Shown here: positions 1-11,491 of the stretch, in pieces
Layout: every line of letters begins with the position of its first letter
How positions within the stretch are numbered: the first letter of the stretch is position 1
The notes under the pieces: model-generated
Databases searched by the model: none
The model's input: the letters and a program-made list of their open reading frames with translations, nothing else
What the model was told of the DNA's origin: nothing
DNA from: Mytilus trossulus
Taxonomy: Eukaryota; Mollusca; Bivalvia; Mytilida; Mytilidae
Direction of reading: 5' to 3'
Assembly (NCBI RefSeq): GCF_036588685.1
Contig: NW_026963296.1
Coordinates: forward strand, 868,001 to 932,000
Length of the DNA: 64,000 nucleotides
Position numbers and translations under genes: made by a program

Positions 1-436
1 TGATTGATATGTAAGTTGTTGATGCCATTGTTTCTTAGTTATTTTTTTTATATGAAATAAATTCTCATTATTCGAAACTACATGATCAATATTTTCATAT
101 GAAAGCAATCTTCGAAACTGAAATTGTCTACTGTTGTTTGATTAATGTTACATAATATTCTTTTTTTTTGCATATCCTATGGGTTCCGCCACGCGGTAAG
201 ATCTCAGTGATGTTTACATTTCATATATGCCTTTGATTTGCTTTTCAAGGGATCAAAATATTAAAACCATTGATCAACACGTCTGTTAGTTTGGAAGTGA
301 AAATCATGACAACATTGTGTAAACTTCGATAGTGATTACCTTCTTTCAGTAGCTTTTCGTATAAGAAATATTTATTTGGGCTAGCATAGTTTTTTATACA
401 CTCAATAACACGATATTTTGGAGTGTCAAGAACTCG
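1..436. other. AT-rich sequence, no gene recognised
   Basis: No reading frame with recognisable motifs. A 103-codon frame on the minus strand (245-556) overlaps the start of the PLE reverse transcriptase on the plus strand and is treated as a shadow. The 5' part of the PLE copy that starts near 437 may be present in decayed form, but I cannot recognise it. Confidence 0.4.
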
Positions 437-2105
437 TTGGAAGTACTTGATAAATTGCATGCTCATATTGGTGATTTTGAATCTGTTCAAAGTTTTGATT
501 TTTCTACCCAGTATACCACATTGCCTCACATTCTCATTAAGAAAAAATTCACACACCTAATTAAATGGGTATTCAAAAAATCAGAATGTGAATATATATG
601 TTCAAACTCTTTTAGGTCATTTTTTAGTAGTAATAAACAAAAAAACTATGTTAATTTGACATGCTTTGATACTATATATGCCCTTGAATTTTTACTAGAT
701 AACATTTTTGTTCGCTCTGGGGATTCCGTATATCGTCAGATTATCGGAATTCCAATGGGGACTAACTGTGCACCACTTATTGCGGACCTCTTTTTGTATT
801 GTTATGAGTTACAATTTATGACAAAAGTAAGCAAAGACCCATCAAAACAACATCTGATAAACAAATTTAATAATACTTTTAGATATTTGGATGATATTTT
901 GGCTCTCAATAATGACGACTTCAGTATGTATATTAATGAAATATCCTGCTGAACTTACTTTAAATAAAGCTAATACTAATAATGACCACTGCCCTTTCCT
1001 CGATCTTGATATCTATATCACTAACGTAAAGCTGAATACTAAAAATACTTGTCACCATCTTACGGTGTTTATATATCTCAACTTGTACGATTCGCTCGTG
1101 TCTGTAACAATGTTTTAGATTTTAACGAGAGAAATTTATGTATTACTGAAAAATTATTACACCAGGGTTTTCGATATCACAAACTAGTCAAAACTTTTAT
1201 TAAATTTTATCATCGGTATAAAGACATCATTCGTAAATATAGCTCAACATGCAGACTTTTTATACGTTCAGGTATTTCACATCCAATTTTTTATGGAAAT
1301 GTTCTTTATAAAGCACAAAGGTGTCAGTATTCACCTCAGAAACTTACAAAACCTTTAAATAGACTGATTAAGAAGGGATATAATTACGATACTGTTGTAA
1401 AGTCATTAAATATTGCATATTTTGGCGTTAATATTGAGTCACTGATAAGGTCTTTGCGTCGGAAATAAAGACATTTATTCTAAAAACAGTTGTTGGCATG
1501 ACACGGGTTATGTTCTTCTCATATATGTTATGATGGTATGATACTAAACCCATAACGGGAAGGATTGTGCCTGATGTTCATATGATGAAATCATAATCTT
1601 TCAGTCAGTTTAATTGAAGTCTGGGGCTGGCATGTCAGTTAACTGCTAGTAGTCTGTTGTTATTTATGTATTATTGTCATTTTGTTTATTTTCTTTGGTT
1701 ACATCTTCTGACATCAGACTCGGACTTCTCTTGAACTTAATTTTAATGTGCGTATTGTTATGCGTTTATTTTTCTACATTGGTTAGAGGTATAGGGGGAG
1801 GGTTGAGATCTCACAAACATGTTTAACCCCGCCGCATTTTTGCGCCTGTCGTAAGTCAGGAGCCTCTGGCTTTTGTTAGTCTTGTATTATTTTTACATTA
1901 GTTTCTTGTGTACAATTTGGAAATAAGTATGGCGTTCATTATCACTGAACTAGTATATATTTGTTTAGGGGCCAGCTGAAGGACGCCTCCGGGTGCGGGA
2001 ATTTCTCGCTACATTGAAGACCTGTTGGTGACCTTCTGCTGTTGTTTTTTATTTGGTCGGGTTGTTGTCTCTTTGACACATTCCCCATTTCCATTCTCAA
2101 TTTTA
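437..2105 (+). mobile_element. Penelope-like element copy with broken reverse transcriptase and 3' tail type C
   Basis: A degenerate reverse transcriptase is spread over three frames (437-952, about 940-1050, 1049-1468). Visible RT features are DFSTQYTTLPH near the start, the block PMGTNCAP (about 751-774), and YLDD at the catalytic site (about 886-897). There is a small frameshift near 940. Near 1045-1055 roughly 70 bp seem to be missing, because coding resumes directly at the block containing YGVYISQLVR. The RT frame ends at 1468. It is followed by about 640 bp of non-coding tail ending near 2105, and this tail is the dispersed repeat called type C here. The family is best read as a PLE-like RT; I see no GIY-YIG endonuclease domain downstream, so the exact clade is open. 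Confidence 0.75.
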
Positions 2106-2427
2106 CAGTAGCTATAATCTTTATCTCATGTCCTTCGTTTCGATTTGTAGGCAGCACGAAACTTGACGAATAAACTAATATAATCCCGCCACATACTGTG
2201 TGTAGCTGCTCTGTGTAAGAAGCCTGTATTTCAATAGTTTTCATTCATCATGTTTGTTTTTTCGTTTATTGTTTTGTACATTTATCCGGTCGTTAATTTT
2301 TTAGTACATTTATCATTTTGGGGCTTTTTAAGTAATAGTTGACTTTGCAGTTTAGCTTTTGTTCATTGTGCAGACAGAACGGTGACAAATAATTACATGT
2401 ATTCACCTCTATATCATTTAGTCTCTG

Positions 2428-2725
2428 GTGAAAAAAAAAAGTAAAATTACAAAAATACTTAACTCCGAGGAAAATTTAAAACGGAAATTATCTTATCAAA
2501 TGACAAAATCAGAAGCTCAAAAGCATATAAGGGATTTATATTTTTTAATGTACGCTGTATCTTACTTAGTCAAATCATTGTTCTATTGTGTGGTAGGGCA
2601 ATATGTAATGTGAAACACCACAGCAAACGATTGGACAACAACTGCCAAATTCCTGACTTGGTACAGTCATTTTCAAATAACGAAAATCGTGGATTGAACC
2701 TGGTTTTATAACGACATCATCAAGA
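2428..2725 (+). repeat. Dispersed repeat, family E
   Basis: The segment beginning GTAAAATTACAAAAATACT and running to about 2725 recurs in diverged form at 26697-26840 and, in part, at 3535-3640 and 35978-36000. The 61-codon frame inside it (2428-2613) is not maintained in the other copies, so I treat it as non-coding. It may be the 3' tail of a further retroelement, but no RT is attached to any copy here. Confidence 0.55.
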
Positions 2726-3534
2726 AATTTAAAGGCAGTGGCGATCCATATCTTTCTGACTCAGGTTGTGAACTAAAGTATGTGTATAACATGTATGTCA
2801 ACACAAATTCGTTACATTGAGCAATAGGAAAAGCACGGATGAAGCGATGAAAAAGGAAGTTAACATAAAACTACCCCCTTAAATAAAATTTATGCAAACA
2901 TGTTTCATGTAACCAAACTTATTGGTTGCACGTGATATGTTTTACTGTAAAGAAAATGTAAGTTCTGATTGACTAGTTTATCTACGATCTCTATCGAATT
3001 TATGTATGAAGAGCGCAGAGGAGTGCAGAAATCATTACAGATTCCATGGTCAGGGTTGAAACTGGTTTTTTTTATAAAGTTTGTGATTAGACTTTTTATC
3101 ATGCATATTCATTTTCACTGCAATAAAAATAACAAGATTACATTGTCAGTTCGATTGAAATCATGAATCATTGAGATAACATCTGTGATAGGGGTTTTAT
3201 CATAAATTATATGATAAAGAGGGAAGATGTGTTTTTGAGTCTGAATGGATATGTATAATACCTTGAGTAGTATTGACTGTTTGCCATCTAGAAAAATTCT
3301 ACATTACCATTATGATCGTGCAACTTGCCAATTTACTAGCAATTTATACGAAATGTTGGCGTGAGAGTGCTTAGAATGAAATTTGTTATGTAATTATTAT
3401 AACTATATTTTAAATAATTGATCAGCAGCGATTTTAGAACATTGTGGGTGATATTGATGTAAACCTTTACTTTAAATGCTACGACAGTTCTCTTAGAAAT
3501 ACTGACTTGAAAACGCTTACAATATTAAAAGCAA

Positions 3535-3640
3535 AATAGCAAGATCGTCCATAATCAAAAGGCAAAAGCAAAATTTCAAAAGCAAACAAGTGGATAACAA
3601 CTGTTTTATTCCTGACAATATTTTCTTATGTAACTTGCTT
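3535..3640 (+). repeat. Partial family E repeat
   Basis: Matches the 3' half of the repeat at 2428-2725 through shared wording such as GGATAACAACTG and ATTCCTGAC, with a divergent 5' portion. Confidence 0.35.
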
Positions 3641-3650
3641 TATACTTAAT

Positions 3651-3842
3651 ATGTCTTTTGAAGATAGATTGGATTTCGAACAGATCCATAATAATACTGA
3701 TATGAATTTCATAAAAAATATTGCACAAATTGTACACACAATTGACCGGGCGCTAAGAAGTTATATACCCACAAACGTTTGTCGCACGGCGTACAATGAA
3801 TTGGACTATCATGTTCGGATATCAGGCTATGAAATGCATTGA
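3651..3842 (+). CDS. Doubtful 63-codon open frame
   Basis: An ATG-started frame of 63 codons with a mixed, soluble-looking composition (MSFEDRLDFEQIHNN at the start). I do not recognise any family. There are no splice sites, no hydrophobic segment and no duplicate in the window to test conservation. It directly follows a decayed family-E repeat, so it may be chance or part of that repeat. Recorded only because its composition is less low-complexity than neighbouring chance frames. Confidence 0.12.
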   Translation: MSFEDRLDFEQIHNNTDMNFIKNIAQIVHTIDRALRSYIPTNVCRTAYNELDYHVRISGYEMH

Positions 3843-4848
3843 TGATAGTTGACGACCGGTTGAGGTGAAAATTGTTTACACTATTTTTGTGTGTTTTTGA
3901 CCTGACAGTTTATCAATAACGTCTCAATAGTTAGATAAATGTCTTTTGACCTGTTTAACTGACTTACTGATAACAGTAAACGATCCCCGTCCCTTCTAGA
4001 CCAAAGATGGTAACCTTTTTGTTAATAAAAATGAAAGAAAAACGTCAACTACTGTTCTGAATCAACTTTTTGATTTAAAGTAATCAAAATTTATTTTATT
4101 GTGATATGCTCACCAAATTTTGTCTTTATTTCGTTTCTATAAGAAATTGTCAAATAAGTGGGAGGTTCTAGCGCTGTAAAACCGGATTATAATTATAACC
4201 ATAATAAGCATGTCTGCATAGTTTTCGCAAGGATGAATCGAGATTTTTAACATCCCAAAGTCCTTTGATTATGTACACGTTTTACAATATTTTTGTTTGA
4301 AATGCATGTATTGCTTTTTTACTATAAGCTATTTACACCTTACTTATTTGGCATTTTCTTAAATAGATGTCTAATTGAAAACATTCCGTGACAACAAATC
4401 ATAAAAACTATCGTAACGTTAGGATTAGATTTTGTAGAATAATACTAAAGAATGAAAAACAAATATTCACATTTCGTTTGTTTATCAATTGATATATCTT
4501 AGAATTTTATTTTAAAGCAAATCTCACCTTGAAATAATGAACTTAAATTGTCCGCTTACTTAACTCTTTTCTTTATGAATCAATTGATTAGATTTTTCAA
4601 CTTTTCTATAACCCCAATATAGTAATATATGAACATGTGCATCAGAAATATTCTGTTAATTTTCTAAATTTGACCATAAATCAGAAGGAGCCTTTTTTTT
4701 AGAATCAACGTTTTTGGTTTACCTATAAAATAATTTAAATATTGAAGAGATATGACTGATTTGTTTATTTGTCTCTTATATGTACATTTCAAGAACTGGC
4801 AAATTCAAAGAAATTAGAATTTGAAATTATTAAAGTACATTATTTTGT

Positions 4849-5450
4849 TTGTGTTTATATTTGAAGTACTTAAGAAACGATGGAGGTGCAGGAAATGACA
4901 TAATGAACAGATTAAACAAATCCAGAAATATTTTCAGATCATTAAACAATGTATGGAAATCATCACAGTACAGTAAGAAAAACAAACTTAAACTGTACAG
5001 GAGTTGTGTTTTATCTTCTCTGCTTTACGGATCTGAATGCTGGAGGATGACAGATTTATATAAACAAACTGTCAATTTTCAATACCAAAAGCTTAAGAAG
5101 AATCCTACGTATTTTCTGAACAAACAAAATATCCAATGATAATCTTCTAAACCAGTGTCAGCAAGATAGCATGGGTACAATATTAGTGAGTAGGCGTTGG
5201 AAATGGATTGGGCATGTCATCAAAGGAGATAGAAAGTTCATCACTAGAACAGCTCTACATTGAACTCCATAAGGAAGACGTAAGCGAGGTAGACCAAAAA
5301 AATGAAGACGTACAGAAGAAGGAGAACTGAAGACCATGAATAATGCATGGGGAACAGTAGAAAAGATGGCCAAAGACAGATAGAAATGGAGAACCTGTGT
5401 TGCTGCCCTACATACCGATGCCATACCGGGCGGTAAGTAAGTAAGTAAGA
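4849..5450 (+). mobile_element. LINE 3' fragment (end of reverse transcriptase ORF)
   Basis: The frame 4849-5139 carries the C-terminal part of a non-LTR retrotransposon ORF2: a DGGAGNDIMNR segment, then SSQYSKKNKLKLYRSCVLSS and LLYGSECWRMT. These are typical of the region after the RT palm in many invertebrate LINEs annotated as endonuclease-reverse transcriptases. After a frameshift near 5135 the homology continues to about 5400 (SRRWKWIGHVI, then a basic GRRKRGRPKK) with two in-frame stops. The copy ends in a short GTAA tandem (about 5433-5449), a typical kind of 3' end for RTE/CR1-like LINEs. It is strongly 5'-truncated and dead. The clade is not resolved from this fragment. Confidence 0.75.
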
Positions 5451-5993
5451 TAATACGACAACCCATTTTCTTATTTTATTGGAAATGTCCACCGTTAAAA
5501 GTCTCTAGGAAGCAATTCCTAAATTTGAGAAACAGAATATTAACAACAATGATTCTCATTTTTTGCAGTTCTGTTTCGTTTAAATAACAATTGTTCAGTT
5601 GTCGGAGTAAATTCGAATTAAATTCGATGACATTGAATTTATCAAAAATGATAATGTCATTTATTTGTACATGTTTTATACATAATTGATACTTAATATT
5701 GCCAAATGGAGAATATTATTATTCTGTCAACAAAAATATCTTGTGAAAATTGATATCTTTACATTTACGTTTACATGCCAATAAGATCGCTATCAATTAG
5801 ATAATAAATTAATTACTATTGGCTGTCGAAAGCCTGTGATGTTTTTCACTCACTCTGAAAAAATCGATATTTTACTTTAGATAAAGTACTTGCTTCCACC
5901 TATTTACAACTTTATAATTAATTTAATGTTGTCTATATTTAGATCGATATTGAAAAGACGTAAATTTCAAAATTTTCAATTAGTTCATTAAAG
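5451..5993. other. Non-coding stretch, nothing recognised
   Basis: AT-rich sequence between the LINE fragment and the TTAA-flanked element; no motifs, exons or repeats seen. Confidence 0.4.
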
Positions 5994-6771
5994 TTAATGT
6001 GATAACATGCTATCGTGAGAACAAATGGCTAAGATGTGGTGGCATATCTACTTATACGAGTAATTTATTCTTATCACAGAGTTTCAAATGGGTTAGTGAG
6101 TCAAATAAGAGTGATGGTTTTATACCCCTACTGATGAACTGTGTGTCCTGTGAGCTTATCAATTGTACCTGCTGTATACGTGTATATGTAACAATTGTTG
6201 ATCTTTACAAACGTATATCTGTTTAACATATGTTGTAGATCTTTGACATTATTTTAAGTTAAACACTCATGAAAAATGATATAACCTTACATAATTCACT
6301 GCGGAACGAAATTTTATATGTCTGTTGAATGTAGTGGGTATATATTCCTTTTATATGCCATATAACCTCGTCTTAATTTACACCTCCATCAAATTAGAGT
6401 GTCGTATATTTTTTAAGTAAGTATAATTTTGAATGTTGGTTGTTACCAGCACTATATGTGTGTACCTAACCTTAACAAGTAGCATTGACCTTATTGTCAA
6501 ATACCTGTTTGTTGTTTATTTAGCAAAAATAATGATTGCATATATAGCAATTTATAAATTTACAATTCCCTTAAACCACGGTAGATATACATGTAATGTC
6601 CGGCTAGGATCATGGTCAGTCGAGTGATTTGATGAGGGATTTTCTAATTTTTCCCCAGTGAATATGAACAAAATTGTCAGACAACCAAAATGACCCGTAT
6701 AAGTAGATATGCCACCACAACTTTGCCTGTTTTTCTAAAGATAGCATATTACTAGTGTGTTATCACATTAA
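5994..6771. mobile_element. Non-autonomous DNA transposon with TTAA target sites
   Basis: Inverted ends are visible. The left end starts TGTGATAACA at 5998 and the right end is its complement finishing at 6767. About 70 bp further in, both arms share GTGGTGGCATATCTACTTAT. Between these blocks the arms align with small indels. The element body is about 770 bp, flanked by TTAA at 5994-5997 and 6768-6771, the target used by piggyBac and Kolobok transposases. Internal frames of 75 codons (5999-6226, which runs through the inverted repeat) and 64 codons (6433-6627) show no transposase motif. The superfamily is therefore inferred only from the target site. Confidence 0.6.
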
Positions 6772-7785
6772 TTCAATTGTAATTGAAATACATTTCGACA
6801 TTTAATGCTTCTGCAGTGATAATCGAGGCCAACATATTTCTTTTTTTAAATTCTTTTTAAAAAGATGAAGAGCTATCAATCAAAAAGGGCAAAAGGTTTA
6901 GCCAAGCCGGACAAAGAATCAGAGCTTTGCATTTTACATTCATTGCATCAGGGTTAATCACATGATATTATATGCCTTTATTTGGGAACTTATCAGAATA
7001 AAGAGGTAAAATGGTTTGAATAAGTAGCTTCATAGATAAATAGTGTGAATTCTTTTTTACTCGTTGATACGATGATACGATTATGTTTGGATAAGGAAAC
7101 GTTTGTATTATTGCGAAAGTGTAATTTTAAAATTCTGCATAAAAACATGTTGGAAATTGTACACTTCTTAGTAACACAGATAGTAACACTTCTGTCTCAT
7201 ATGATCTTTAATGTATTGTCGAACCTGACTTTTACACATACATAACTACCTTTATTATGTTGATCTTCACCAATGTATGCCTTCTAAAACCAACAAAAAC
7301 TCCTCCGAAAGCTGGTTTATTGTTATAAGATGCTGTGCAAAACTTTGCATTCGTTTCTATTTTAAATGGAAATAAACCGCCTTGAAACCGTAGTTTCCTG
7401 ATTAACAAACTAGATTTCAATAAGTATTATGTCATTAAAAGTATTCGGTTTTTTTTTATAAATCGATTGGAAGGTTTGCATCTGAAAATATTTTAATATA
7501 AATAGACATTGTTTTGATATTGCAAACTTGAAAGCTAAAATAATTTATAAAAGCATTTTGAGAATTATTTAAAGAGCTATATAATTTTATGACAAAGATA
7601 AATCATAGTTATGTTAATTATTCTGGTGTATCCGGCTGATATATCCTCTTTTCCTATCTTCAATCAGATTTATTTGAGGCTATTTGTTTCCACAATTCAC
7701 AAATATTATGTTCATAGTTACACGCAAATTGAGAACTGTACCATGATTGGAAGATATTAGAAAATTCTTCAAATTTGAAGGCTTA
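6772..7785. other. Non-coding stretch, nothing recognised
   Basis: Short chance frames only (for example 7045-7245). No repeat match within the window was noticed. Confidence 0.35.
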
Positions 7786-7985
7786 AAAGAGGGACGGAAG
7801 ATACCAAAGGGACAATCAAACTCATAAATCTAAAACAAACTGACAACGCCATGGCTAAAAATTAAAAAGACAGCAGAAAAACAATAGTACACATGACACA
7901 ACATAGAAAACTAAAGAATAAACAACACGAACCCCACCAAAAACAAGGGGTGATCTCAGGTGCTCCGGAAGGGTAAGTAGATCCT
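7786..7985 (-). repeat. PLE 3' tail fragment, type B
   Basis: Closely matches 19349-19548, the non-coding tail of the PLE remnant at 19349-20064. Shared landmarks include AACGCCATGGCTAAAAAT and GGTGATCTCAGGTGCTCCGG. Orientation is minus, with the element 3' end at the low-coordinate side. No RT is attached, so it is a 5'-truncated or solo tail. Confidence 0.7.
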
Positions 7986-8274
7986 GATTAAGTGGTACCC
8001 AGCACTTTGGCTTAAAAAATTGACTCGTGTAGTTTTCTTGAAGTTTTGACAAAGTATTTACTTTGACCTGTTTACATTTTACTTAAATGATTTGGTTGTC
8101 GGTTTAACAAATACTAATTTTGATCGTTGAAAAGCTTTTGTTTCTCCTGACTAATAGCATGTGGTTGATTTCTGAGCTGATTTGTTTAGTTATTTCCCTT
8201 AGGTGTTATACACCCCTTTAAGTGTTTTGAAATATGATCATGATGATATGACAAATAGTTATACTTACATGGGT

Positions 8275-9874
8275 AAATATAAGGAGTACCTCTACTTTAG
8301 CGGACCCTATAAAAAGTACGGGAAACTATAGTATATACTAGTATATAGGAATTGGTCCTGCCAAAAAGTTAAAAACGAAAATAGGCCAAAAACAAAAAAA
8401 AGAAGGTCAAAATCGAACTCCCCAGGTCAAGTTTTGTTTAAAAAAAACTGTTGTTTTAAACAGTTTTTTCAATGAAAATTGCAAAATCTAGTAGAAATAC
8501 GTCTTGGTAAGTGTACAAAATGTCTACGCTTTCGTAACTCAGGTAGGGATAGCACGTGATAAAAATTCCATTATCTGTGACCGTCAACCGTAACGTAAAA
8601 TCAGCTGTGTTTGAAAAACTGTTATAATGTAAATACGGAAATGCCGATCAAGTTAAAAGATTTGATTATTATTTGTGAAAGTGTTGAGAAAATTATTCAG
8701 TGGTGTTTTTCACTAGGATTAGTTCTAGATTTATCTGGAGAGGTATTTAAAAAGTGTAGCACGGGACATTTCAGTTTAAGAAAAGGCATTTCTTTTTCTA
8801 ACGACATTTTTTATTAGAAGTGTAGCAACAAAAAATGCAATAAAAAGGTCTCCATCAGAAACGGATCCTGGTTTCAAGGACATAATTTAAGTTTGGAAAA
8901 AATATTATTCATCACTTATTTCTGGATTTACAAAATAGACCAAGAATTTGTTAAACATCAACTTTCTTTTTGTAATCAAACAATTGTAGATTGGTACAAT
9001 TATTGCCGTAAAGTTTGCATAGAAATTTTGGAAATAGACAGTGAAAAAATAGGTGGAGAAAACGTTATCGAAGAAATAGACAAAAGTAAATTTGGAAAAA
9101 GAAAATACCATAAGGGGCGTCGAGTTGAAGGACCGTGGGTCTTTGGAGGTATAGAAAGAGACAGCAAAAAATGTTTTTTTGCATCAGTAGAAAATTGGAA
9201 AAAAGAAACACTGTTAAAATTAATAAAAGACAACATAAAACCAGGAACCACAATCATCAGCGACTGTTGGAAGGCATATGATTGTCTAGGATCTGAGGGA
9301 TTTGAACACTTAAAAGTCAACCATTCTGTAAATTTTGTAGACCCTGAAACAGGAGCGCATACAAATACGATTGAAAGTACTTGGCGAGCAATTAAAAAAT
9401 CACTTCCAAAATACGACACAGTAAAATCCCTTTATGACACTTATTTCAGTCAATATTGTGTACGCAAAAAATATGTTATTGGCTCTGACGACCCTCTCCT
9501 AGCATTTATTAACCTTATTAAAAAAGTTTATAATCCGGAAAAACAAAAACAAGCCCTAATTACGACAGAAACTATCACCGTCAGTGTACCACAATCTGCA
9601 GCTAAAAAACCAAGAGTACTAAACTGAATTCTAGTCTGGATGATTTTCAAGCTTAAATGGGTAAGTGCATTATATTTATTTTTAATTGTTCAGTTTTAAT
9701 AGTTAAAAATCACTTTTTAAAAATCATTTACATCGACGTCTTTCGAAGCGGTAAAAAAATGGCCGCTGCTTAGATTTCAGCATAGCAACGTAACTCGGGG
9801 TTATCGGTCATGCGCATAAATTGTGCATCTTCCAACTTCCGTGGTCCGCTAAAACAGATTCTTCCCAAATATAA
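8275..9874 (+). mobile_element. Merlin-superfamily DNA transposon with 8-bp target-site duplication
   Basis: The element proper spans 8283-9866 (1584 bp). It is flanked by the perfect 8-bp direct repeat AAATATAA (8275-8282 and 9867-9874), the duplication length expected for Merlin. The imperfect terminal inverted repeats begin with GG and share the core TTTAGCGGACC (near 8297-8308 and, inverted, 9843-9853). It carries one transposase gene of the ISXO2/IS1595-like type, which is the defining enzyme of Merlin. The ends and TSD make the boundaries precise. The only obvious defect is a stop codon in the transposase. Confidence 0.85.
8641..9627 (+). pseudogene. Merlin (ISXO2-like) transposase with one in-frame TAG
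   Basis: A single frame from ATG 8641 to TGA 9627 (329 codons including the stop) is interrupted only by TAG at 8815-8817 (codon 59). Both sides are in the same frame. After the stop comes a zinc-ribbon-like KCSNKKCNKK segment, where family members usually have Trp before the Cys pair, so TGG to TAG is the simplest explanation. Counting the stop as codon 59, the likely catalytic triad is Asp147 (EEIDKSKFGKRKYHKG), Asp208 (IISDCWKAY) and Glu245 (HTNTIESTWRAIK), as in IS1595/ISXO2-type DDE transposases. The N-terminus contains the SVEKIIQWCF motif. The length fits the family. It would cut and join the element's inverted repeats. As drawn it is a pseudogene unless the stop is read through or is a sequencing error. 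Confidence 0.85.
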
Positions 9875-10043
9875 CCGTCAAGAATGAAATTTTTTAAACT
9901 TAATAGAGAAAGAAAAAAGTCTCATGAGAGTGACATACAGTTAATTGACGATCCTTTTTCCTAAAGTAATCAATTAACAAATACAGCCGTATTCAATCCA
10001 ACGCGATATACAATTAGACTGATCACTGTGTGTGTAATGACAC

Positions 10044-10270
10044 GTGCAACATGTGGAGCAGAATCTTGTGTACCTAATACCTGGCTTTTATTTTCTTTCG
10101 TGTTGCTCTGTCTTTGTGTTCTATGTTGTGTTTTGTAAACTGATGTTTGTCTTCTGGTCGTTTTTAGATTTTACCATTGTCAATTTGTTTGTCGACTTAT
10201 TTGTTTGCTTGGCCTTTTTTAATAGTTTGCCCCTCTTAAGGGGGTGCCCTTCACTTTACCCCAAAAAAAG
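10044..10270 (+). repeat. Diverged PLE type B-like tail
   Basis: GTGTTGCTCTGTCTTTGTG and the following CTATGTTGTGTTTTGTA resemble the reverse complement of the type B tail, but with many differences; the 86-codon frame here is not protein-like. It ends in a T-rich run near 10268-10290. Confidence 0.4.
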
Positions 10271-10369
10271 CCTTTTTTTTTTTTTCTTGTTTTTCTCTCA
10301 TTGATAAAGTAGGCCAATTTTCCTATTATTTCTCTCTGTCGTACGATTCTATACAGACACTCACTCCCT

Positions 10370-10590
10370 GTTTGGAAAAAAAATTACCATGGATTTCCTT
10401 CATTTTCTTATCCCTGGCATATATTACCTTAGCCGTATTTGGCACAACTTATTGGAATTTGGGTCCTCAATGCCCTTCAATTTTTTGGGCTTTCAAATAA
10501 TGTTAATCTGAGCGTCATTGATGAGTCTTATGTAGACAAAATGCGCGTCTGAGGTATCAAATTACAAGCCTGATACCTTTGATCTCTATC
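10370..10590 (+). repeat. Hammerhead-ribozyme repeat, copy 1 (decayed)
   Basis: The region shares the wording TTATCCCTGGCAT, CTTAGCCGTATTTGG and GGGTCCTCAATGC with the copy at 18700-18985. The ribozyme motif lies at 10510-10554. Here the core has UUGAUGA in place of CUGAUGA and AAAA in place of GAAA, so it should not self-cleave. Confidence 0.6.
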
Positions 10591-11179
10591 AACTCGATAT
10601 AGGAATCAATTTACACTTTTGTGTAGGTTTAGGTAAATTGAAACGTTTAAGTAATGCTTCTCTTGCTTAGAGTTGTATATATGATAAATTATATATAAAA
10701 TTAGAGATGAATATGATAAAAAAAAAACGGCCAAGTAACAATGTTTACTGAAAAAAAGCTTTATAACTAATAACGTGGTTCGTTGAAGAATTATAACATT
10801 AGAAAAAAACATTATACCTGCGACTATAATCATTTTTTATTTAAAAGCTCACGCATCTAAGCACATCAGCAAGGAATTAAAAGACGAAAATTAGTCGTCC
10901 CTACGGTATTCTTTTTATCATAATAAAAACTTAATCCGAGATCTATGAACCGAAATACAGTCAGGTATATTACCGTTGTTTTACTGTGGATCACTTGGTT
11001 GATAACGTTTCATTTTTTTCTTTTTTTCAACTTCCTTTTATCGAATTTACCAAAGAGTTCGGTTTTGTTTACATAATAGTCTACTTTGTTTATACATTGC
11101 ACTGCGCTTGATTATTTTATAGCCAGGACTTTACATTTTGATAGTGTAAAAAGAACTATTTTTGGAAACTAAATGTGAA
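10591..11179. other. Upstream flank of the PAN-EGF gene
   Basis: AT-rich sequence preceding the first coding exon at 11180. It must hold the promoter and any 5'UTR, but I cannot point to a convincing TATA box or upstream exon. Confidence 0.3.
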
Positions 11180-11491
11180 ATGTGTAATATATCAACATTT
11201 AAATATTATCTTTTAATATGTTGGTTTCGTGTTGTAATACACCATTGCGATGCAGTCTCTTTTTTTGGTGGCACTTTCCAGGAAAACAAACGCATGGATT
11301 CTATTCCTATTCTTTCACTGGACAATATGGGTATACGGATGTGTCTTAGAGAAGGGATGAGAGTCAAATCATGTAATGGTGTTAACTATAGAAAAGATGG
11401 GCTTCAATGTACCCTTCTGTCTGTATCAGTAGGTGACAATCTTATTGAGAGTCCAGGGCACGTTTATTCAGATCTTGACAGTTGGACAATG
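11180..11491 (+). CDS. Exon 1: signal peptide and PAN/apple-like domain
   Basis: ATG at 11180 precedes a hydrophobic stretch (YYLLICWFRVVI) and a CDA-like cleavage region. The PAN-like part follows (IRMCLREGMRVKSCNGVNY, then LQCTLLS). PAN modules normally have C-x3-C in helix one; here the second position is Gly (GGG, 11354-11356). The exon ends at ATG followed by GTAAGT, phase 0. An upstream in-frame TTG at 11162 is not needed. Confidence 0.75.

Larger units (their letters stand above)
2726..4848. other. Non-coding AT-rich stretch
   Basis: Apart from the partial family-E repeat (3535-3640) and one doubtful 63-codon frame (3651-3842), I see no exon with splice signals, no transposon termini and no tandem array. 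Confidence 0.4.

Noticed and set aside
245..556. 103-codon minus-strand frame
   Set aside because: Overlaps the PLE RT on the other strand; no motif.
2428..2613. 61-codon lysine-rich frame
   Set aside because: Not conserved in the sister repeat at 26697-26840.
9000..9419. 139-codon minus-strand frame
   Set aside because: Antisense shadow of the Merlin transposase.
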